A stretch of 53,021 nucleotides of DNA from Helicobacteraceae bacterium. Its GTDB lineage: Bacteria > Campylobacterota > Campylobacteria > Campylobacterales > Helicobacteraceae. A program made the translations under genes and the position numbers. Below are positions 8,385 to 17,070 of the stretch, one piece after another. Where the stretch lies: contig CAAGLK010000101.1 in NCBI GenBank assembly GCA_900770765.1, positions 1-53,021 on the forward strand. Reading direction: 5' to 3'. The first letter of the stretch is position 1, and every line of letters begins with the position of its first letter. Below the pieces are notes generated by a model that was given only the letters and a program-made list of their open reading frames with translations, did no database searches and was not told the origin of the DNA.

Positions 8385-9160
8385 TTATACTCCCTTAAGC
8401 TTTTAAAAGATGGAATCAAAAATAAAACTTCTTTTTTAAGCCGCTTTATATATTTTCGCCACTTAGGACGCTTTTTAATGCGATTTGTATTTGTCCCATC
8501 TTGCACGCTAGTCTCCTTGCCAAAAATCTCATCAGTTTCTACCACAACAGGATATAGTGCATAAACATTTATAAAGCTATCATCGCTAGTGTAATAATCA
8601 TAAGGTAAAATGATTTTTTCTAAATGCTTTAGCATTTTTTCAGCCCCTCTTGCCCTCCAATATAGCCCATGTGTGCCAAAGCCCCCTCCCACAAGCCGCT
8701 TTAAGCTATATTTAGAATTAAGATTGTAGCTAAAGCGTCTAGAAAAGGGCGACTCTATGCGGAATCCATCATCTAAATACACCTGCCTATAATGCCCTAA
8801 AAGTAATAAATCTAAATCTTTAGGCAAAGCCTCCCTTAAACTTAAAAACTCTAATAGCTTCTTATCAAAACTAGCATCATCTTCTAAAATTATGCACTCT
8901 TCTAAATTTAGCTCTAGCATTTTAGAAAGTGCCTTTTTATGGCTTAACGCACAGCCAAACTCGCCTTTAGTTAGGATTCTACCTATCCTTTTTTTACTTT
9001 CACTCTCATCGCTTATTTTTGCTAATTCCACTTCGCTTAATTCTCTGCCATTTACCGCTTCAATTATTTCAAAATCTAGCTTGTATTTTTCGCAAAGATT
9101 TATAATATATTCCTTTCTTTTAACTTCGCTTTTAAGATTTATTATAAAAACTTTACACAT
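8381..9160 (-). CDS. GT25-family LOS glycosyltransferase
   Basis: 259 residues with the full GT25 pattern: VFIINLKSEVKRKEYI at the N-terminus, IIEAVNGRELSE, then GEFGCALSHKKAL and the D-D motif CIILEDDASF near residue 95. A Y-D-Y-Y-T-S-D-D segment follows near 190. GT25 enzymes include the LOS beta-1,4-galactosyltransferases of Haemophilus, Neisseria and Helicobacter. It heads a three-gene operon (GT25, GT32-like, HtrL-like) and is divergent from the second pyruvyl transferase. Confidence 0.88.
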   Translation of the reverse strand: MCKVFIINLKSEVKRKEYIINLCEKYKLDFEIIEAVNGRELSEVELAKISDESESKKRIGRILTKGEFGCALSHKKALSKMLELNLEECIILEDDASFDKKLLEFLSLREALPKDLDLLLLGHYRQVYLDDGFRIESPFSRRFSYNLNSKYSLKRLVGGGFGTHGLYWRARGAEKMLKHLEKIILPYDYYTSDDSFINVYALYPVVVETDEIFGKETSVQDGTNTNRIKKRPKWRKYIKRLKKEVLFLIPSFKSLREYK

Positions 9161-9208
9161 TTACACCCTTTTAAACGCTTAGTATTCTTGCAAAATTTTA
9201 CTAAAAAA

Positions 9209-9217
9209 TGCTAAAAT
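9209..9217 (+). promoter_or_regulatory. Extended -10 promoter for pyruvyl transferase 2
   Basis: TGCTAAAAT, the same word as before copy 1, stands about 29 bases upstream of the ATG at 9246, with AAAGGC as ribosome binding site. Its conservation shows that the gene duplication included the promoter. Confidence 0.5.
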
Positions 9218-9245
9218 TTGCGACTTTTTCTTATAAAGGCAAAAT

Positions 9246-10321
9246 ATGATAATTAGCAAAAAACTATTTGAAAAAATGCAAAGAGACATAGCCACTCCAT
9301 TAGCCCAAAATCTACTAGATTTACAATTAACAAGCATTTTACAAAATTTAGAAAAAGGGATTTAAAGCCACTTTCAAATAGCTTTATGATATTTCACTAT
9401 GGCGGACATATCGCAAGATTTAGCGGTGTAAATATCGGCGATTATATTCAAAGCATAGCGACAAAAAATGCCTTAAGCTCCATTTCTAATAATTCTTATT
9501 CTTATTTTGATAGAGATTCTATAAACTTTTATAATCCAAATTTTGCAGAAAATGAAGCTGGTGGGCAAATATGTATTATGCAAGGCTGGTTTGCTGAAAG
9601 CCTTAGATTCCTCCCTAGCTCTTACTTATTCCCACTTTTTATAGGGACGCATTTTGCGAAAAAAGCACAAGATTTTTTACTTCACCTTAATGCTATTAAT
9701 CCTTATTATTTTGAAAGCAAAGAAATAGGCTGTAGGGATTTATGCACGCTTGAATTTTGTAAAAAAGTAGGCTTTAGCGCTTATCTCTCTCGCTGCCTTA
9801 CGCTAACTTTACCAAAAAGATTAGAAACAAAAGAGCAAACTCAAATTTTTCTAGTAAGCCTAGATACAAAGCATATAGAGCTATTACCAAAGCAAATAAG
9901 CCAAAATGCGACTATTATCTCACAGCAAAATATACAGCTACCTAGCCACACATATCAAAGCTATTTTCAAAAAGCACAAGATTTATTAGACCTTTATAAA
10001 AATAAAGCAAAGCTAGTTATAACAAGTGCGCTACATTGCGCTGCCCCTTGCGTGGCGATGGGGATTCCAACTATTTTAATAGCAAAGGATGAAGAAAATT
10101 TCACAAGATTTAGCGCATTAGATGGAATCTTAAAAATCCACACACAAAGCGATTTAAAAGAGGGCAAAATAAATTATGAAGTAGAATCCAAAAATATAGA
10201 ACGCTTAAAAGAAGCGATGCTTAAAAACTTGCATTTAAGTATAAATAAATTATGTAAAAAAGAAGCGGATTTAAAAGAATTGCAAGAGATAAGGGAATTT
10301 ATAGCAAATTTTAAGGTGTGA
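9246..10321 (+). pseudogene. Polysaccharide pyruvyl transferase family protein (copy 2, frameshifted near its 5' end)
   Basis: The first ATG (9246) opens MIISKKLFEKMQRDIA..., which aligns with the N-terminus of copy 1 and stops at 9363-9365. The remaining 311 residues (from ATG 9386) are in another frame and align throughout with copy 1, including NIGDYIQSIATKNAL, GCRDLCTLEFCKKVGF, SRCLTLTLP and VITSALHCAAPC. Adding one base in the A5G3 run at 9352-9359 gives ...NLEKGDLKPLSNSFM and repairs the gene. The tract is too short for a typical contingency repeat, so this is either a mutation or a sequence error. Restart at ATG 9386 would lose about 47 residues but keep the core. Confidence 0.75.
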
Positions 10322-10325
10322 AGTT

Positions 10326-10598
10326 TTAAATCCCAAGTTCGCTATGAGAGCCGATAGCCACACATACCAAAATAAGCCTATCATTTTGTATTTTATAAAG
10401 CAAAACTAAATCTGGCTTAATGTGGCAATTTCTATAATCCTTTAACTCGCCTTGCATTTTATGGTCTCTATATTTTGCCTCTAAAGTCTCGCCAAGAGAT
10501 AATCTCTCAATAACCTTAAGCGTTAATTCAATATCGCTATCTCTTAGCTTTTTTAAACCCTTTTTAAAAGCTTTTGAATAAATAATTTCACTTTTCAA
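10326..10598 (-). CDS. Type II toxin, YafQ/RelE-like mRNA interferase
   Basis: 90 residues with the YafQ family pattern: IIYSKAFKKGLKKL at the N-terminus, YRDHKMQGELKDYRNCHIKPDLVLLYKI in the middle and the C-terminal GSHSEL. The histidines and aspartate of D-H...H-I-K-P-D and the H of GSHSEL are the residues implicated in RNA cleavage by the related H. pylori toxin HP0894. It would cleave mRNA on ribosomes when freed from antitoxin. The start overlaps the antitoxin stop by 4 bases, the usual coupling. Confidence 0.85.
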   Translation of the reverse strand: MKSEIIYSKAFKKGLKKLRDSDIELTLKVIERLSLGETLEAKYRDHKMQGELKDYRNCHIKPDLVLLYKIQNDRLILVCVAIGSHSELGI

Positions 10599-10804
10599 CT
10601 TAACACCTTTTGTTTAAACTCTGCAAAATTAGCACACACTTCCACTTCTCCCCTTTCTACTTCTTTAATAGCATCTAACACCATTTTACTAGGCTTTTTC
10701 TTGCTATTATTTAGCTTAACTTTAGCTTTAGCTGCCTTTGCCATATTTTTAATAGCTTTTAAAAAATCTGGGCTTGCATTTGTAATTGTTAGATTATAAG
10801 TCAT
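10595..10804 (-). CDS. Antitoxin of the YafQ/RelE-type pair
   Basis: 69 residues, just upstream of and overlapping the toxin. The N-terminal 25 residues lack charge clusters. The middle is basic (AKAKVKLNNSKKKPSKMV), and the C-terminus VERGEVEVCANFAEFKQKVL resembles the toxin-wrapping tail of RelB/DinJ-type antitoxins. Its ATG overlaps the stop of the preceding glycosyltransferase remnant by 4 bases (ATGA), so the pair may be translated from the glycan operon mRNA. Identification relies on context and tail pattern; the exact antitoxin family is uncertain. Confidence 0.75.
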   Translation of the reverse strand: MTYNLTITNASPDFLKAIKNMAKAAKAKVKLNNSKKKPSKMVLDAIKEVERGEVEVCANFAEFKQKVLS

Positions 10805-11722
10805 TTCGTCTCCTTTATTTTATACTTTAAGATTCTAACCTTTCTCTTTATAACATAAATTTTAGATTCTAAAAAGCGCAAGATTCTATCTATAATAGAA
10901 ATCTCACCAAAAGATAATTTAAAATTATAATAAGCCACAAATCTCTCGTGTTTTAAGCAAGTTACAAATAAATTTGTAAGCCTTTTATCAAATTTAAATT
11001 CCCTTTGCACCCTTAAAATCTCCTTTATTACAAGATTCATATCTTGCAGACTACTCTCTCTCTTTATTTACATTGCTTATAGAATCTAAATTGACTCTAT
11101 ATAAATATAAAGGTTCTTTTTTATAAATCGTAGTTTCACATAAATTTGCTAAGACAAAGGAAGTTAGCGCATCTTCAGCCATTGTTATTTTTAAATCACC
11201 TTTTAAATAAGAAAATGCTTTTAGATAAATCTCTTTTTTTACTAAATTCCCCACTAGATTCCACTTAGGATATTTGCTTCCTAGCTGGTATTTTATAAAC
11301 GCCTCTTTTGTTAAAAACTCCTTATCTTCCCAGCTAAAAAATGCTTCTTGCCTATCTTCAATAAGCCTATTTATCCCCACAGACACCCTATCTTTACCAA
11401 AAAAATCGCTTATTTTCTCTAGTGCATCTAGCTTTAATAAATCATCACTATCTAAGAAAAATAAATACTCTCCTAAAGCTACCTTTGCCCCAGCTAATCT
11501 AGCGGCAAATAAGCCTAGATTTTTAGGATTCTTAACTATTTTTATGCGTTTATCTAAATGGGCAAATTCCCTTACAATATCCATAGAATAATCGCCCCCG
11601 CAATCATCCACACAAATAATTTCAATATCTCTAAAAGTTTGATTCACGCAAGATTCTAGGCATTGCCTAATATATCTTTCCACATTAAAAATAGGCAAAA
11701 TAATAGAAACTTTCACACCCAT
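10801..11722 (-). CDS. GT2-family glycosyltransferase, split by an (AG)5 repeat
   Basis: The first part (11722-11051, 223 residues) is a GT2 domain: SIILPIFNVERYIRQCL, IICVDDCGGDYSMDIV, GEYLFFLDSDDLLKLDAL with the D-S-D metal site, and a later E-D-A-L-T. It ends ...NVNKERE at a TAG directly after an AG repeat. A further 79 codons (11040-10801) continue in a second frame as ...MNLVIKEILRVQ..., rich in basic residues like the tail of the other transferases. One more AG unit would give ...KERESSLQDMNLV and a protein of about 307 residues. The catalytic domain is complete even in the short form, so a truncated enzyme may still act. Confidence 0.72.
11054..11063 (-). repeat. (CT)5 / (AG)5 dinucleotide repeat inside a GT2 gene
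   Basis: Five AG units on the coding strand, next to AA, immediately before the TAG that ends the long frame. Six units restore one continuous reading frame. The repeat is short, so slippage would be less frequent than at the (AC)10 site. Confidence 0.6.
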
Positions 11723-12483
11723 TTAACCCCCTTTTCATATAATTTAGCATATTTTAAAAATGAAGTAAGCCCATTAACTAGGCTAATCACAAAGCCCCTA
11801 TAACCATACAAAAAGCCTTTTTTTAAAAAATAATCTCTAAAAAACTTAAATCCACCATGAATTAGTGCCTTTAAGATTCCGCCTTTTTTATGCAAATTTT
11901 CATTTTGCTTCGCCCAAAGGCTAGAGTATCTATTACACTTTTGCAAAAGTGTAGAAATATCATTATAAGCATAATGCTTTAAATAGTTTTGTAATTTTAT
12001 TACCTTAGAATCTTGCGGAATCTCTACGCTTTCATGCACTAAATTTTCATTAAATTTCGTGTAGTTTTTATTAAAAAGCCGCAGCACAAAATCTGGCGAC
12101 CACCCGCAAGCCTTTATCCACACACCACGATAAAGATTCCGCCTAGGAAATGCGTAAATACAATTAGATTCTAGCTTTAAAGCCAAAATCTCTTTATAAG
12201 TTTCACCCTCTAACACCTCATCGCTATCAATGCTTAAAATCCACTCATTACTAGCCTTAGAAATAGCTAAATTCTTTAACGCGCCAAAGCCTAAAAACTC
12301 GCTTTGAAAAATTTTAAGATTCTTAAAGTTTTCATTAAATTCTTTTGCGATTTTTAGCGTCCCATCACTGCTTTTATTATCTATTAAAATTATTTCGCTA
12401 AAGCCACTTAAGGATTCCAAACACTCTTTTAAAGTTTTTTCTGCATTTTTTACAATAATACATACGCTTATTTTTACTGCCAT
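11713..12483 (-). CDS. GT2-family LPS core glycosyltransferase (WaaE/LgtF type)
   Basis: 256 residues. The opening KISVCIIVKNAEKTLKECL, then IILIDNKSSDGT, LGFGALKNLAI and WILSIDSDEVLE match the WaaE/LgtF/KdtX subgroup, which adds beta-1,4-glucose to the inner LPS core. This is followed by FPRRNLYRGVWIKACGW and DFVLRLF, also characteristic of the group, and an aromatic-basic tail that likely binds the membrane. First gene of the operon 12483-10326; its stop overlaps the next GT2 start. An extended -10 box sits just upstream. Subgroup assignment is good; the precise linkage is not known. Confidence 0.85.
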   Translation of the reverse strand: MAVKISVCIIVKNAEKTLKECLESLSGFSEIILIDNKSSDGTLKIAKEFNENFKNLKIFQSEFLGFGALKNLAISKASNEWILSIDSDEVLEGETYKEILALKLESNCIYAFPRRNLYRGVWIKACGWSPDFVLRLFNKNYTKFNENLVHESVEIPQDSKVIKLQNYLKHYAYNDISTLLQKCNRYSSLWAKQNENLHKKGGILKALIHGGFKFFRDYFLKKGFLYGYRGFVISLVNGLTSFLKYAKLYEKGVKWV

Positions 12484-12504
12484 TTTCCGCCTTTAAAAGG
12501 GCGA

Positions 12505-12513
12505 ATTATAGCA
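12505..12513 (-). promoter_or_regulatory. Extended -10 promoter for the WaaE-type operon
   Basis: Reading the minus strand, TGCTATAAT stands directly after the autotransporter stop codon and about 22 bases before the ATG at 12483, followed by AAAGGCGG as ribosome binding site. The match to TGnTATAAT is perfect. Transcription would begin only a few bases before the ribosome binding site, so the leader is very short. Confidence 0.65.
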
Positions 12514-12515
12514 CA

Positions 12516-15473
12516 CTACCATTTAAGATTAAACACTAAAGAAGCTAAATGCGAATACCCATTATTTGCCACAAGTGCGCCATAATTTAGCGCGAAATAC
12601 GCATTTTTACTAATATCAAAGTTAAGCCCAGATTGTAATAAAAAATACGAACTTGGAATCTTAAAAGAATCACTGCTATTACTATAGCTAGTTTTTATTT
12701 CATTATCAAAAACACTATGCCAGCCAAGCTCTAAGCTAAAAGCAGCATCGCTAAAATTTCTTAAATACTTAGCACCCAGCACACTTCCATATAAATTTTC
12801 ACTTCTTTTTTTACTCTTTGTATCTAAGCTAAAATTCCCAATATTTAGCCTATCATAATACAGCCCAGCATTTGCACTTAAGATTCCGCTATTTAAATAA
12901 TAATCATAGCTAAGCGTAGAATCTAGCGCATAATCCCACACTTTAGTGCTATCGCTATAAAATTTATCTTCAAGCCCCATTTTTAAATCCGCTTCCTTAT
13001 AATTAGCTTTCACTTGATTACTTAAACTTAGCTCTCCACTCTCGCTTCTATGTAAAAACGCCTTATATCTTAATCCGCCATAAAAGCCACTCACATCGCC
13101 ACTTACACCACTATAAACATTGGAATCTAAAATATTAATATCCCCATCGCCACTCTCATACCCTACAAATCCGCCAAACACTCCCCACTCACTTAGCGTA
13201 TGCCAGCCGCTTAAGATTCCGCTTGTATCCACATCCGCATTTGCCACTCTTGCATTTAAATCAAAAGAATCTCTAGCATAATAAGGTATTAAAAAAATAT
13301 GTGCTTTCTCCGCCTCTAAGAATCGCAGTTTTTCCTCTTCAATTCTTAATAAATTATTTATAGAAATATTTCGCCTTTGTGCATAATTAATTAAATAATC
13401 GCTAAAAAACGACCCAGATAATAAATTTACCCTAGGGTCAATGATAAACTTCCCACTAGTCGCATCATAAAGCACCCTAAACACCCCAGAATTACTTACA
13501 TCTATAATTTCTAAAGGCTTAAGAGTAGTGCTAGAATAAGGGCTATTTTTAGTTAAAATCGTATTTCCTACATCATAATAAACATTTGTATCATAATGCT
13601 TTGCGTCAATTAATAGCGTAGCTTGTGAAAAATCTATATCACTCGCTCCATCTCCACCTAGCACAATCCTAGAATCCCCATCGCTTAAAACTTGTTCTAA
13701 ATCATTATGCGTATTTAGCGAAATATGCTGCTTACTTGGCACATACCATTTTATGATTTTTAAAGTTTTGCCAGCTGCATTTTCTAAATGCCGCCCATCT
13801 GCATTTACACCGACAATCCCCGTATTACTCACCTCTAAAATATCGCCTGTGTTTTTAATGCCGCCGCTAATTGTTCCAGCATTGTTTAGCCTTGTAATCG
13901 TCCCAGAGTTTGTAATAGCTCCATTAATTTGCCCAAAATTATCAAATTCTCTTAAATCTTGTGTGTTATTTAAGCCCTTTATGCTACTTCTATTTATGTA
14001 AGTTGTGATATTTCCACTATTTATAAATTGGTCTAAATTCCCCGTTTTTGTCTCTACTTTATCAATAGTTCCATTATTTGTAAAGTTTTTAATATCACTC
14101 TCTAGCGATAAATTGCTAATTGTCGCACCGCTATCATTTATAAGCGTCTCTAGGATTCCGCTTCCTTGTGTGGTAAGATTTGCAATTTCGCCTTTATTTT
14201 CCACTTTATCCACTTTCGCGAAATCTTTAATTAATAAGGATTCTAGCTTGCTATTTGCTTCATTTACAACGCTATCAATTTTAGCACTATTTGCTAAGCT
14301 AACACTGCCTACGCTTCCTTTATTTGTAAGCATCCCTACTTTTGCGCTTCCGCTTAGATTTATGTTTTGCAATTTTGCGTTTGCTTCATTTTTAATAATA
14401 TCTATATTTGCATTTCCTAGCGCAGTAATTGTATTAATATTCCCACTATTTGCCACGCTTGAAATTGTCGCATTTCCACTAGCTTCTAAACGCCCAAGCT
14501 CACCGCCGCTTCCGCCATCTCTAGCTAGTAAAATCCCCTCTTTTCCTAGAATCTTACCATTTCCGCTAACACTTATGCTACCTACACTTGTCCCTTGTGG
14601 GATTTGGATTCCAGCGGAATTTACACCCACGCCTTTACCTTCAATTACACCACTATTATTTATAGATTCAATGCTAGCACTCCCAGATAGTGCCATCCCT
14701 CTATCAAAGCCCTCTATTTTCCCACTATTTTCAAGCGAGTTTATCCTACCATCATCTGCCATCCACACGCCATATTTACCGCTAATTTGCCCTATGTTTT
14801 TTAAAGATTCCACGCTAACGGTTGCGCCGATATGGATTCCATCATTTCCATTTGCATCAGTTGCACTAATTGTTCCGCTATTTTCTAGCTTACTTACTTG
14901 CACTCTGCTACCATTACCTTTAAGATTTATCCCATATTCTTTACTAGTAATTATCCCAGAGTTTAGAATCTCTGCTTTAATATTGCCTTGCGAGTTATTA
15001 GCACCAACTATGCTTATACCATAAGTATCCACGGTTTGGTCTATATTAAAATTCCCAACTCCAGCGATAGTTCCGCTATTGTTAATACTAATATCAGCTT
15101 GTGTAGCGGTAGATACTTTACCTATTTCAATCCCACCACCACCGCTAATTTCACCGCTATTTTGTATATTTAGCTTAATAGGCGTGTTTTGATAATCACT
15201 AGATATAGCGGAATCCGCAGCGCCATTATTAATTTCACCACTATTATTAATGTTTAAACTGCCTTGATTTTTCACATCGCCACTAAGAGTCGCGCCTTTA
15301 TTTATCGTAAGATTCGCATTTCCTTGAGTATTATTTGTAATTGTCCCATTTTGATTTGTGCTTATAGTGCAGTTTGTGCCGCTACAATTTACACCGCTTA
15401 ACTCCGCATTAGCAATACTGCTAAAAACACATAAACTTAAAGAAGTGATTTTATAAAACTTATATCTTTTCAT
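12516..15473 (-). CDS. Type Va autotransporter with beta-helix passenger
   Basis: 985 residues. Residues 1-23 form a signal peptide (ITSLSLCVFSSIANA). Residues ~25-600 are low-complexity repeats rich in N, S, G and T, such as INNSGEINNG, LENSGTISA and LKNIGQISG, as in right-handed beta-helix passengers. The last ~280 residues alternate aromatic and small residues and end LVFNLKW, a C-terminal aromatic as outer-membrane barrels require for BAM assembly. No protease triad is visible, so adhesin is the likelier role. It stands downstream of trmD with a G12 run in its leader, so expression may be phase variable. It is unlike the glycan genes beside it. Confidence 0.85.
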   Translation of the reverse strand: MKRYKFYKITSLSLCVFSSIANAELSGVNCSGTNCTISTNQNGTITNNTQGNANLTINKGATLSGDVKNQGSLNINNSGEINNGAADSAISSDYQNTPIKLNIQNSGEISGGGGIEIGKVSTATQADISINNSGTIAGVGNFNIDQTVDTYGISIVGANNSQGNIKAEILNSGIITSKEYGINLKGNGSRVQVSKLENSGTISATDANGNDGIHIGATVSVESLKNIGQISGKYGVWMADDGRINSLENSGKIEGFDRGMALSGSASIESINNSGVIEGKGVGVNSAGIQIPQGTSVGSISVSGNGKILGKEGILLARDGGSGGELGRLEASGNATISSVANSGNINTITALGNANIDIIKNEANAKLQNINLSGSAKVGMLTNKGSVGSVSLANSAKIDSVVNEANSKLESLLIKDFAKVDKVENKGEIANLTTQGSGILETLINDSGATISNLSLESDIKNFTNNGTIDKVETKTGNLDQFINSGNITTYINRSSIKGLNNTQDLREFDNFGQINGAITNSGTITRLNNAGTISGGIKNTGDILEVSNTGIVGVNADGRHLENAAGKTLKIIKWYVPSKQHISLNTHNDLEQVLSDGDSRIVLGGDGASDIDFSQATLLIDAKHYDTNVYYDVGNTILTKNSPYSSTTLKPLEIIDVSNSGVFRVLYDATSGKFIIDPRVNLLSGSFFSDYLINYAQRRNISINNLLRIEEEKLRFLEAEKAHIFLIPYYARDSFDLNARVANADVDTSGILSGWHTLSEWGVFGGFVGYESGDGDINILDSNVYSGVSGDVSGFYGGLRYKAFLHRSESGELSLSNQVKANYKEADLKMGLEDKFYSDSTKVWDYALDSTLSYDYYLNSGILSANAGLYYDRLNIGNFSLDTKSKKRSENLYGSVLGAKYLRNFSDAAFSLELGWHSVFDNEIKTSYSNSSDSFKIPSSYFLLQSGLNFDISKNAYFALNYGALVANNGYSHLASLVFNLKW

Positions 15474-15491
15474 ATAAAGGCTCCTAAAAAG

Positions 15492-15503
15492 CCCCCCCCC
15501 CCC
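15492..15503 (-). repeat. G12 tract in the 5' leader of the autotransporter gene
   Basis: Twelve C on the plus strand (G12 on the coding strand), between the trmD stop and the autotransporter ATG. AGGAG at 15485-15481 is the ribosome binding site, 6 bases after the tract end, and the ATG follows 7 bases later. The tract is not in the reading frame, so length changes would alter leader structure, or promoter spacing if the promoter spans it, giving graded rather than ON/OFF expression. Confidence 0.8.
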
Positions 15504-15581
15504 GCAAGTAACACAAGAAGAAAAGACTAAAAATTTAAAAAGCGGAATCTTAAGCTAATTTTAATAAAAGGCTACTTAAAG

Positions 15582-16274
15582 CTATTTGCTTTGTTTATAA
15601 GCCTTATACATATCTGGTCTATGGAACTTTGTCTTTGCTGTCGCTGCTTTTTGTTTTAATTTGGTAAGTTTTGCGTGATTCCCGCTTGAATACACTTGCG
15701 GCACTTTTAAGCCTTTAAAATTATAAGGCTTAACAAAATTTGGCGCTTCAAGTAAATAGTTTTCATAACTCTCACCGCTTAAGGATTCCGCATTTCCTAG
15801 CACACCTTTAATTTGCCGAGAAATACTATCACACAGACACAACGCCCCAAGCTCCCCACCTGTTAATATAAAATCGCCAATGCTAAAAACTTCATTAGCA
15901 TAAAGCTCAATAAGCCGCTCATCAAAGCCCTCATACCTCCCACACACAAGCACAATATGCGACCTTTTACTAAGCCTTTTTGCGTCATTTTGATTAAACA
16001 CTTTTGCGCAAGGGGTTAAAAATATAATATGCGCTTCCTTAGAATCCTGTTTTATAGATTCAAGTGCAGAGCTTATAGAATTCGGCTCTAGTAATAGCCC
16101 AGCTCCACCGCCGATTTGATAAGAATCCACTTTTAAAAACTTATCTTTAGAAAAATCGCGCGGATTTATAAAATCATAAGAAATTAAGCCAGATTCCACA
16201 GCCCTTTTTAAAATAGAATCACAAAAATAAGATTCCATAATTTGCGGAAAAAGCGTAATAAACGAAAATCGCAT
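15582..16274 (-). CDS. trmD: tRNA (guanine-37-N1)-methyltransferase TrmD
   Basis: 230 residues, the normal length. It opens MRFSFITLFPQIMESYF, continues with IGGGAGLLLEP and IFLTPCAKVFNQ, and holds the SAM knot motif CGRYEGFDERLIELY and SIGDFILTGGELGAL. The enzyme methylates G37 next to the anticodon of tRNAs for Leu, Pro and Arg, preventing +1 frameshifts. Its start touches the rimM stop, so the two are coupled. In many bacteria including Campylobacterota rplS follows trmD; here an autotransporter and glycan island follow instead. Confidence 0.97.
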   Translation of the reverse strand: MRFSFITLFPQIMESYFCDSILKRAVESGLISYDFINPRDFSKDKFLKVDSYQIGGGAGLLLEPNSISSALESIKQDSKEAHIIFLTPCAKVFNQNDAKRLSKRSHIVLVCGRYEGFDERLIELYANEVFSIGDFILTGGELGALCLCDSISRQIKGVLGNAESLSGESYENYLLEAPNFVKPYNFKGLKVPQVYSSGNHAKLTKLKQKAATAKTKFHRPDMYKAYKQSK

Positions 16275-16828
16275 TAGCTATTTTCTAAAATTTCTTTGCA
16301 ATATTGCGTAAAAATCCGCTTAAGATTCCGCTTAGAATCCTCTGCACTATCTAAAGATTCCACATTTATAATATAACGCTTTGTGTAAGGGATTAAAAAG
16401 TTTTTAGGTAGCTTTTTATCTACTAAATTTTGATTTGTTTTAATATATAAATAATCATTATCTAAAAAGCGGTCAATTTCTACCACACAGCCTAGAATCT
16501 CACCATTTTCCACGACTTCCGCACCGATAATTTCAAACCAAAAATACTCATCATCTTTTAACTCACACTGCTTAAAACTCTCCTCTTTTGTAGAGTGTAG
16601 GATTAAATTTACAATTTGCTTTGCTTCTTCTTTAGAGTTAATTTCTTTAAATTTTGCTAAGGATTTTTTAGAGTTATAAGAAGTAAGAGTTAAATCGCCA
16701 CTTTGCGTGCGATAAATATTGCCAGCCTTTAAAGATTCTGGAAAGTCGCTTAAAATATGTAAAATCACATCGCCCTTAACACCCACAGAGCGACCGATTT
16801 TAGCAACTTCTACTAAATCTTTTTGCAT
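16274..16828 (-). CDS. rimM: Ribosome maturation factor RimM
   Basis: 184 residues. The N-terminal RimM barrel starts VEVAKIGRSVGVKGDVILHILSD, with the G-x-x-G-x-x-G-type loop, and the C-terminal PRC-barrel-like half has YFWFEIIGAEVV and NFLIPYTKRYI. RimM binds S19 and assists maturation of the 30S head. It sits between khpA and trmD with 1-base overlaps on both sides, so the four genes rpsP-khpA-rimM-trmD form one tight operon. Confidence 0.95.
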   Translation of the reverse strand: MQKDLVEVAKIGRSVGVKGDVILHILSDFPESLKAGNIYRTQSGDLTLTSYNSKKSLAKFKEINSKEEAKQIVNLILHSTKEESFKQCELKDDEYFWFEIIGAEVVENGEILGCVVEIDRFLDNDYLYIKTNQNLVDKKLPKNFLIPYTKRYIINVESLDSAEDSKRNLKRIFTQYCKEILENS

Positions 16829-17070
16829 TATTTAAGCGGTGTTACAATAACGCGATAAGAGTTTCCGTTTTTTGCCTTTGCACCAGAAATTAGCGTCTTA
16901 ATCGCACCGACCATTTTGCCATCTTTGCCAATTAGCCGCCCCGTATCTTGTGCAGAAGCTAGAATCTCAATTTGATAAAAGTTATCATCAAGTTTTACTT
17001 TATTTACCGAGATTTTATCAGGCTCTGCGGCAATTTTTTTCATATAAGATTCTATAAAATTTTCTACCAT
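16828..17070 (-). CDS. khpA: KH-domain RNA-binding protein KhpA
   Basis: 80 residues forming one type II KH domain, with the RNA-gripping loop GRLIGKDGKMVGAIKTL in the second half. KhpA-type proteins bind RNA broadly, often with KhpB/Jag, and are encoded between rpsP and rimM in many bacteria, as here. It overlaps both neighbours by one base. Confidence 0.92.
   Translation of the reverse strand: MVENFIESYMKKIAAEPDKISVNKVKLDDNFYQIEILASAQDTGRLIGKDGKMVGAIKTLISGAKAKNGNSYRVIVTPLK

Noticed and set aside
14005..15024. 339-codon plus-strand open frame opposite the autotransporter
   Set aside because: Low-complexity sequence of P, L, F and S mirrors the N/G/S-rich repeats on the other strand; no ribosome binding site, and the minus frame has signal peptide and barrel.
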